Positions 56,658-64,000 of a stretch of 64,000 nucleotides of DNA are shown here, in pieces. Position 1 is the first letter of the stretch. The number at the start of each line of letters is the position of its first letter. The notes under the pieces were generated by a model that did not search any database, had not been told where the DNA came from, and saw only the letters and a program-made list of their open reading frames with translations. The translations under genes and the position numbers were made by a program. Origin of the DNA: Lomentospora prolificans (taxonomy: Eukaryota; Ascomycota; Sordariomycetes; Microascales; Microascaceae); NCBI GenBank assembly GCA_029532625.1, contig JARFXM010000002.1, forward strand, positions 992,001 through 1,056,000, given 5' to 3'.

Positions 56658-58316
56658 CTAGCGGGATTCGTATCCTTTTCTCTCTCTTGCGCCCACGTCC
56701 AAACGAGAATCCATGATGCCTGTTGCCGACGCCTGCGGGAGAGATGAACCACCGTTCAGTGGCGGTATACTTTCTATACCCTCGTTGGAGTACGCTTGTC
56801 GAGCAGTTCTGGCCTCACCTTCGTTCTCGGGATTGAAAGGGGCTGGGGACGGGTTGACTGCCGCCAAGGGAGGACTTGCCGATTCTAATGGAATGGTGGA
56901 ATCGAGGCTAGGGGCCAAGGGTGGTGATGCAGCCATTAGATCAGAGTTGTGCTGCCATTTGCTCACCTCAGCCTTCATAGCCTCTAGTTCCTTCTGGAAG
57001 CGTTTGCCGAAAACGTCGATATAATAGGTGGAACCGTTATACACACTCCATACGAATACAACCATAAGGAAGGTTGCTGAGGCGTACTGGTGGTGAAACC
57101 ACAAAGGACATGGCAGCATCGTGAGAATGGCGTAGGAGTACTGGATTAACATGAAGGCGGCCTCCTGCAGTTCTTCAGGCAAAGACAGAACGATTCTGCC
57201 AATCCAGACTTTGGAATAAGAGCGTCGTAGCCAAGTAAACGAAGTCGGTCGGCCCGCCGCAATCTTTTCTCTACGCCTCACAGTGATGAAGAAATAATAC
57301 GACAGCTGCCACATCGCGTAAGGGATAGAGCTCCATGCGAGCATCGAGAAGAGATTTCCGTAGGCGGCTGGAGACCCCACAGCGGCGTTCTTGATGGCGA
57401 ATATAGCAGGAAACCGAGTTGCCTGCTGCTCAGCTGGATATAAATGGACGATGCAATGTAATGTGGCGCATGGCATGACGTGAATAAACAACGACGTCAC
57501 TTTATCGAAGCTGTGAAAGACTAGAGAGTTGCGCCACATAATAATAGCAACAGCATTGTTGCCGAAAGCGAGACAGTAGACGGCGGTGAAGAGTCTCTTC
57601 GAACCTGGGAATATCCAGAGACTGAGCATCAGGAGGAGGTTGACGAAGTAACAGAGATCGGCGAGAAAGTAGTGGTAGCCCCGTCGCTTATACGTGAAGA
57701 ATCGGATTGGCATAAAGTAGAGAAGTTGCGCCGTGTACCATAAGTGGAAATATTCAGGGTGGCCGCCGATGAGAAAGCCACTTATAAAGATATTCATCAC
57801 ACCGCAAATGAAAGATATCTTCTCTCGCAAAGTGATAACTCTGGTATCATTCCAGCGCTTGCCCAGTTTGTCGACACTTTGCCGCATGCTTCTTCGATAT
57901 CTCTCTAGTTGGACCTCGGCTGGTGGGACGCGACGTCTCCATTCTTCAACCATGCGGTGACGGGCGACCTGACTCCGAGATTTGAACGCCTCCCTTGACC
58001 GACGAACTTTCTCTGTCTGGGCAGTGATGCCCCTTTGAAGCTTCTCCAGCTGCAACGGCAGCGCAAAATTATCGAGGAGGTCGAGTACTGTGAGGCGGTC
58101 CAGAGGCGTTAACGGGTCTAGATCGTCTTGGTACGAGCTGCTTTCTGAGAAAGAGGGATTGCGAGAAAGCCCCGAGCTTTTCGACGCGGCCGATTCCGTG
58201 ATGTGCGGGTCAAAATCAGCTGGGAAAGTATCCGGGGACGAGTCGGTTTGTTGTTGATCGGCCATCTCTAGAGGCGTTACGGGATTAAGCCCCGTATATT
58301 CCCCTGGTCTATCCAT
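56658..58316 (-). CDS. GPC1: Glycerophosphocholine acyltransferase Gpc1 (DUF2838 membrane protein)
   Basis: Multi-span ER membrane enzyme that acylates glycerophosphocholine with acyl-CoA to lyso-PC, part of phosphatidylcholine deacylation/reacylation remodelling. Single exon of 552 aa from ATG 58316 (MDRPGEYTGLNPVTPLEM). A cytosolic N-terminus (about 1-165) includes a helical basic stretch (LEKLQRGITAQTEKVRRSREAFKSRSQVARHRMVEEWRRRVPP). About eight membrane spans follow between about 170 and 440, with the family hallmarks IGGHPEYFHLWYTAQLLYFMPIRFFTYKRRGYHYFLADLCYFVN and AIIMWRNSLVFHSFDKVTSLFIHVMPC. The C-terminal 110 residues are Pro/Ser-rich and likely disordered. The family is identified from the DUF2838 core; the yeast orthologue is YGR149W. 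The in-frame TTG just upstream is not needed. Confidence 0.9.
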   Translation of the reverse strand: MDRPGEYTGLNPVTPLEMADQQQTDSSPDTFPADFDPHITESAASKSSGLSRNPSFSESSSYQDDLDPLTPLDRLTVLDLLDNFALPLQLEKLQRGITAQTEKVRRSREAFKSRSQVARHRMVEEWRRRVPPAEVQLERYRRSMRQSVDKLGKRWNDTRVITLREKISFICGVMNIFISGFLIGGHPEYFHLWYTAQLLYFMPIRFFTYKRRGYHYFLADLCYFVNLLLMLSLWIFPGSKRLFTAVYCLAFGNNAVAIIMWRNSLVFHSFDKVTSLFIHVMPCATLHCIVHLYPAEQQATRFPAIFAIKNAAVGSPAAYGNLFSMLAWSSIPYAMWQLSYYFFITVRRREKIAAGRPTSFTWLRRSYSKVWIGRIVLSLPEELQEAAFMLIQYSYAILTMLPCPLWFHHQYASATFLMVVFVWSVYNGSTYYIDVFGKRFQKELEAMKAEVSKWQHNSDLMAASPPLAPSLDSTIPLESASPPLAAVNPSPAPFNPENEGEARTARQAYSNEGIESIPPLNGGSSLPQASATGIMDSRLDVGARERKGYESR

Positions 58317-59699
58317 TTTCAAGTCAAGCTCTCAAAAAAAGCTGGTGATGCCAGGCATGCTAAGGGAGAAAGCTTCGAGAATGTAAGGTTAGGTTCGAAG
58401 GAGGAAGGTATGATGTCTGTCTAGAGCGGGAAACGGTCGAGCTGAAGCAGCAACTTCCAAAGGCGTGGAAGGGTCTGAAGGTGTGCAGAAATGGCGGCTT
58501 CAAGGACAAGGTTGATCGAGAAAGAGTGGATTCGTTTCGGTCGTTGTTACGGTCGTATCCGAGTGCTGTTGTGCATTACAAGTGAAGAGTGCCAGTATTA
58601 GATAGACCACAGCACTAAGAAGCAGTGGAGCGCGGAGTCCACGATAGCCTACTGTGCTTGAGTTGAGAAAGTGATGGCTTAGAATAGGAGGACAAGACAC
58701 GGATGCCAGGTATGACCAGGAAGTAGCTATTTTAGTACAAGGGTGCGCACGTCATGATTTGCAGTTGTTTTCATATCAACAGCGAGGCGATAAAGTTCGG
58801 AGATCAAGTCAAGAGTACTTCGTACTAGCTGAAATGATCAACCAGCCCCTCCTGATGTAGTCATAACTTCGAGGCAGTTCTGACAATATTACCAGAATGT
58901 CTCAACTGAGAATGGGCAGGTGGGCGTCTCTCGAACGGTGGTTGGTCTGCCGCTTGATTCCTCGTGACGCACGCCTTGCTGGGGACAGGTTGAAGCTCCC
59001 GGTCAGCCAGCGAGTGGACTTCACCTCAGATTATTAGCGGGTACAAGTACGAAGTACTTTCGCACAGTCCCCTGCGTACCAGGTCTTCTGTGGGGTGACT
59101 TTATTAGCTGGCGACTGATCAATTGCGATATTGCTGGCTAGGCATTGCCAGCTGTACCAAGGTACACTGTAGCCTGTTGGCTTGAACAGGGACCAACTGA
59201 TAGGGGGTTGATTGACTGAGTCCCACTGGTGGTCGACTGTGCGACATACTAATTTTGTACGGAGCATTCGACACGGACCATGACATGGCATTGGCATGGT
59301 GTGGGTGTGTGAGACGGCCTTTACCACCCGTTCTCAGCTGACATAATGTGCCATAGCGCGTTCGATATGGTCCACGTCCAAAACACTCCCCGGCCATTCA
59401 ACTTGACGACGCGAAATCTAGTCGTGGTTCTAAGTGCCCAGCGCGTAAATCAACCTCCTCCCTCGAGCTACACGATACCCCGACACTCATCTAATCATTC
59501 ATCCCCCAGCGCCCTGACGCTGAAAATGCGACACGCCAGCGCACGTTTTCTCGTCAAGCGCAATTATTCAATCGTATAAGGGTGACTGAGATACGCATAG
59601 CACCTCATCGACAACCCCTCGAAGACACATTTTTCTCCTCGCGCTTCTGGTTTTCTCTCTTCCCCTCGTTGTCCACTTCCCCACTCTCTGACGGCCAAA
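58317..59699. other. Divergent promoter region, GPC1 / SMC1
   Basis: About 1.38 kb. A 13-bp element, AGTACTTCGTACT, at 58814-58826 recurs as its exact reverse complement at 59046-59058. Further GTACC/GTAC repeats (GTACCAAGGTAC near 59156) occur. The SMC1 leader (about 59620-59699) is CT-rich. No coding frame is supported. Confidence 0.5.
58814..59058. repeat. Pair of inverted 13-bp GTAC-rich elements
   Basis: AGTACTTCGTACT (58814-58826) and AGTACGAAGTACT (59046-59058) are exact reverse complements, and each arm is itself an imperfect palindrome. They lie 219 bp apart in the divergent promoter. This could be paired regulator sites or copies of the short GTAC-type elements that are common in fungal intergenic DNA. 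Confidence 0.5.
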
Positions 59700-62600
59700 A
59701 TGGGAAAACTCATCCGCCTTGAGCTTTTTAGTGAGTTTCTATTGATGTTGCGCGCCGTAGCTACTGCTTGTCAATCGTTTCGCTGCTAACCTCACTGCGC
59801 AGACTTCAAGTCCTATAAAGGACATCACACCTTGCTGTTTGGTGACTCGTACTTTACCTCAATCATCGGGCCCAATGGCTCCGGAAAGTCCAACTCGTTC
59901 GTGCTACTCCGAACTTCGCGCTCGCTACGGATCGCTGATACTAACGCGCATAATAGCATGGACGCGATCTCGTTCGTCCTTGGCATCAAGTCCTCGCACC
60001 TCCGCTCCGCGCATCTAAAGGATCTGATCTACCGTGGTCGCGTACTGAAGACGTCAAAGATAAATGATGACGGTTCGGCCGATGCTCCTAACTCTAACGG
60101 TCACCTGAATGGTCACGACAATGATGACGATCCAGAATCCCGACGCGCTTCGCGAAATGATCCAAAGACAGCATGGGTCATGGCAGTATACGAAGATGAC
60201 GCTGGCGACGAACAGAAATGGAAGCGCTCCATCACATCGCAAGGATCCAGCGAGTATCGTATCAACGACCGAGTTGTGACCGCCCAACAATATAATGAAG
60301 CACTTGAGGCGGAGAATATTCTCATCAAGGCACGAAACTTCCTCGTGTTTCAGGGAGACGTGGAAGCCATAGCCGCGCAATCGCCACAAGACCTTACGCG
60401 TCTAATCGAACAGATCTCAGGCAGCCTCGAATATAAAGCCGAGTACGAAAGGCTAGAGAGAGAAGCAGAGGCGGCGGCGGAGAACTCGGCCTTTCACCTA
60501 CATCGCCGCCGCGGAATAAACTCAGAGATCAAACAATACCAGGAGCAGAAGCGAGAAGCGGAGAACTTCCAAAAGAAAACGGACGACCGTGACGCAGCCA
60601 TCGTCACCAAGACACTCTGGAAGTTGTATCATTTTCAGCGCAATATGGACGACTCTAGCTCCCTGATCCAAGAGCACCAAGAGAACCTAAAGGAATTCCG
60701 CCGCAACGTGGAGGTTTTTGAAAAGAAGTTAGAATCTGCCCGTAAGGAGCAGTCCACGTTGAGCAGAGAGGTATCTAAAGTCGAGCGAAACATCAAGACG
60801 AAAGAACGAAATCTCGAGGACGCCCGAAACAGCCTCGTTCCTGTTGATGAAAAAATCGAACAGAGCAATCGGGAATCCAGCCAGCTTCGTGGGAGGATTG
60901 AAAGTTTGACGACCGAAAAGGACGAACAAGCAGAGCTCATCAGTAAGGTCGAGAACGATTTGGCAAAGGTGGAGAAGGCCCAAGAACATGACGAAAAGGA
61001 GCACAGGGATCGGATGAAGAAGCAAGGCAAAGAGCTGAGCGATGCAGATCGCAAACAGTACAATTCACTTCGAGCCCAAGTCATGGCCAAAACGTCGGTT
61101 AATCAGGCGAACCTCGACAACCTTCTACGCCAGCAAAAGTCTGATGAGGTAACGGTGAACACTTTCAAGGGTCGCCTGGACAGAGTCAACGCTGCCCTTG
61201 AGAAATGCGAACAGGAGCTTCAAACCACCGCCAGCCGAAAATCCAATGCTCAGGCCAATGTTCAACAGCTTACTAAGGAGATAGAGGCGAAGAAGAAGGA
61301 GTTCAACCAAATCCAGTCCGAGCGGGTACGAACGAATCAGAGGCGTACGGAGTTGGAAGAACGCCTCGAGGATGTTGCCAGGAAACTCCGTGAGGCAGAT
61401 GATGGCCGGCGTCAGAACGACCGTGAGACACGACTGCGAGAAATGGTCACATCCCTGAAGAGAATCTACCCCGGTGTCAAAGGCCGGGTGGGTGATCTTT
61501 GCAAGCCAAAGCAGAAAAAATTTGACGAGGCGGTTATTGTGGCCCTTGGTCGTGACTTTGATTCGGTCATTGTGGACACCGAGAAAACGGGTGTTGCCTG
61601 TGTCCAGTATCTGAAAGAACAAAGGTTCCCTCCCATGACTTTCATCCCTCTAGACAACATCAAAGTCAGCGCCGTCAATACAGCTATCAAAGGTATCTCG
61701 GGGGCCAGGCTAACCATTGATACGATTGATTTCGATGTTCATCTTGAGCGCGCGATGTCATACGCATGCGGAAGCTCCGTGGTCTGTGACAGTCTTGACA
61801 TCGCCAAGCAAATATGCTATGAGAGAAGGATTCCCGTCAAGGCCGTAACCCTGGAGGGATTTGTCATCCACAAGGCTGGTCTAATGACGGGTGGCCGGGG
61901 CCCTGAGAACAAGAGTGGAAAACGTAGGTTCGAAGAGCACGACGTTCAGCATTTACAGCGCCTCGCGGCACAATGCAAAGACGACCTTGAGAAGCTTCCC
62001 AAGGCTGACCGACGCGGCAACACGGAGGAGTCTTTGCAGATCGAACTCTCTGGCCTTGAGCAGAGGCTTGCTTACGCTAAAAACGAACTACTGGCCCTGG
62101 AAAAGAATCTGGAGAGCACTAAAAAATTGAGGGACAACGAAAGCAAGAAGCTCCGAGAAATCGAACCAGAGTTTGCCGAAAAACGTGACGCTTTGGAGCG
62201 CATAGGGCGGACGGTAAAAGAATTCCAGGAGGCTATTTCCCAAGTCGAGGACAAAATTTTTGCCGCTTTCTGCAAGAAGCTAGGGTACAGCAACATCAGA
62301 GAATACGAGGCCCAGCAAGGTAGTATGGAGCAGGAAATGGCGGAGCAGCGCAACATCTACGAGGTTCAAAAACAGAGGCTCAAGAGTCGTCTTTCCTGGG
62401 AGGAATCCCGACATAGCGAATCCGTGGCTCGGATCCAGCGGATGCAGGATCAGCTGCGCCGGCTTCAAAAAGACATCACGTCGTACAAGCAGGAAAAGAA
62501 GAGGATAGAACAAGGGCTGAGAAGCGAACAAGACGAACTCGCCGCGCTCGGCGAGGTTCTGGACGAGCACCAAGAGAGCCTTGCAGAGAAGAACGAGCAC

Positions 62601-63782
62601 GTGGCGGAAGCTCGGAGTGCCGTGCAAAAGCGACTCAAGGAAATCGAGACGAGGCAAAAGGAAATCAGCGCTCTAGAGACCGTTGTGCAGCAGAACAGCA
62701 ACGCAAAGTTCAATTTGCTACGACGTTGCAAACTGGAGCAGATCCAAGTTCCACTTGTCAGCGGTTCATTAGACGATCTTCCGAATGAAGACAACCTGTT
62801 ACACCAGGATCCAGACGCCATGGATGTGGACGAGGAAGACAATGAGGATACGAACGACCGGGAAGCAATGCAGGCCGCGCTAGATGACCATGGTATCGAG
62901 CTCGACTTTGACAGTCTAGATGAGGAGCTTAGAGTCGTACGTGCAATTCCAGATTCTTGGTAAAGTTACACTGATACAGAAGGCATTAGCTAACTCTTTT
63001 CCACAGTCGGACGACATTAACATCGAGGAAACTCTCGACGAGAAGATTGCTTCATTGACGGCAGAACTGGAAAAGTTGAATCCCAACATGCGAGCCATTG
63101 ACCGGTTAGGGGATGTGGAGTCCCGGTTAAAGGATACGGAAAGGGACTTTGAAAAGGCGCGCTTGGCACAAAAACGAGCGCGCGACGCCTTTAACGAAAT
63201 TAAAGCCCGGCGATTCGAGCTCTTCAACAAGGCCTTTAGCCATATCCAGGAGCAAATATCTAACGTCTACAAAGATCTCACCAGGTCAGAGGCCTATCCC
63301 CTGGGTGGCCAAGCGTACTTGGACATCGAGGAAGATACTGATACGCCGTATCTTTCGGGTATCAAATACCACGCCATGCCGCCGTTGAAGCGATTTAGAG
63401 ATATGGAACACCTTTCTGGTGGTGAAAAGACGATGGCCGCGCTCGCCCTCCTCTTCGCCATCCACAGTTATCAGCCAAGCCCCTTCTTCGTCCTTGATGA
63501 GGTAGATGCCGCCTTGGACAATGCCAACGTTGAGAAGATCAAGAAATACATCCGGGAACACTCCGGACCCGGCATGCAGTTTGTGGTGATCAGTCTCAAG
63601 ACCGGTCTGTTCCAAGACAGCGAGAGTTTGGTCGGTGTTTACCGAGATCAGGAGGTTAATAGTTCGCGGACACTAACCTTGGATGTAAGTTTTCCCCATC
63701 CACCTTGCACCAGCTTCACAACCTGTGCTCTCTCTAAGATCAGCCTGGCTAATTCCCATAATAGCTTCGAAAATACGCTTGA
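59700..63782 (+). CDS. SMC1: Cohesin subunit Smc1
   Basis: Core ATPase of cohesin with Smc3, Scc1/Rad21 and Scc3; entraps sister chromatids and shapes chromatin loops. Five exons read 59700-59730, 59803-59896, 59957-62936, 63007-63684 and 63765-63782, giving 1266 aa, the normal size. The N-terminal head has MGKLIRLELFNFKSYKGHH and the P-loop GPNGSGKSN (33-41), split from SMDAISFVLG by intron 2. There is an acidic Asn/Asp-rich insertion (about 75-105), a first coiled coil (about 190-540), a hinge (about 540-690, YPGVKGRVGDLCKPKQKKFDEAVIVALG to GFVIHKAGLMTGG), a second coiled coil, then the signature LSGGEK (about 1171) and Walker B FFVLDEVDAALDN (about 1195). YPGVKGRVGDL and the GLMTGG region distinguish Smc1 from Smc3/Smc2/Smc4. 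The last exon encodes only LRKYA. Confidence 0.95.
59897..59956 (+). other. In-frame 60-nt intron after the Smc1 P-loop
   Basis: Donor GTTCGT at 59897 and acceptor AATAG at 59956. Length is 20 codons with no stop in the Smc1 frame, so the unspliced transcript would still encode full-length protein with 20 extra residues directly after GPNGSGKSN. The spliced product (GKSN-SMDAISFVLG) matches the family exactly, so splicing is the normal state. Confidence 0.75.
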
Positions 63783-64000
63783 GAGTGGGTAAAGGAGAGG
63801 GGATGAGGGACATTAGTAACTTCTGTTGTGGCGTTACGATGAGGCGGACAGGCAGGCGCATTAAAACCATTTCTTGGGACATGCGATGTGTATAGTTAGT
63901 TTTCACATGTAACTTATCGAGGTAAGCTATGGTTTTTTGCTTCTTCTTTTCATGTTATGTAGCAAGAAACAAAGGGCCAGAGTGGAATCGTCGTCTACAT
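63783..64000. other. SMC1 3' flank, right edge of window
   Basis: 218 bp after the Smc1 stop, presumably its 3' UTR. The minus-strand frame overlapping the end of SMC1 has no recognisable features. Confidence 0.5.

Noticed and set aside
1..64000. Secondary-metabolite cluster, transposon or other mobile system
   Set aside because: No polyketide synthase, peptide synthetase, terpene cyclase, cytochrome P450 run, transposase, reverse transcriptase or long terminal repeats were recognised; nearly all genes are conserved housekeeping genes.

Overview
The window is nuclear DNA of a filamentous ascomycete (Pezizomycotina, most likely a Sordariomycete). Genes are compact and spliced by short introns, mostly about 50-140 nt, with GTAAGT-like donors, CTAAC-type branch sites and YAG acceptors. 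There is no operon structure, and the encoded proteins are eukaryotic housekeeping proteins whose closest resemblance is to mould orthologues. Exon coordinates were read by hand. Every multi-exon model given here sums to a multiple of three and keeps the expected family sequence across each junction.

Layout. 1-3 kb: a cAMP-receptor-like GPCR on the minus strand. 3-12.9 kb: an almost 10 kb gene desert with homopolymer and pyrimidine tracts but no recognisable gene, followed by a doubtful proline-rich ORF (12.96-13.48 kb). 14-28 kb: fibrillarin, phosphoserine aminotransferase, ribosomal protein uL22/L17, a monoglyceride-lipase-like hydrolase, a mitochondrial half-size ABC transporter (Mdl1-like) and an Rtt103-like CTD-interacting protein. 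28.8-42 kb: clathrin light chain, cytochrome c oxidase subunit VIIa, the syntaxin Tlg2, calmodulin, AP-1 gamma-adaptin and the Dsl1-complex subunit Sec39. 42.4-52 kb: the complex I 15 kDa subunit, an unnamed conserved fungal protein, a Tra2-like RNA-binding protein, the NatB catalytic subunit and an unnamed Ser/Pro-rich protein. 53.8-63.8 kb: the APC/C activator Cdh1, glycerophosphocholine acyltransferase Gpc1 and cohesin Smc1.

How the genes relate. Most are unrelated single-copy housekeeping genes. Two loose themes stand out: membrane traffic at the TGN/endosome/ER (clathrin light chain, Tlg2, AP-1 gamma, Sec39) within 13 kb, and chromosome or cell-cycle control (Cdh1, Smc1) at the right end. 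I see no tRNA, rRNA, CRISPR array, complete transposon or secondary-metabolite cluster.

No strong candidate for a new multi-gene system emerged. The observations most worth following are the 10 kb desert with its perfect 18-bp palindrome and its CT-tract plus mini-ORF, the frame conflict in the 12.8-13.5 kb ORF, the in-frame first intron after the Smc1 P-loop, and two conserved-looking proteins with no assigned function.
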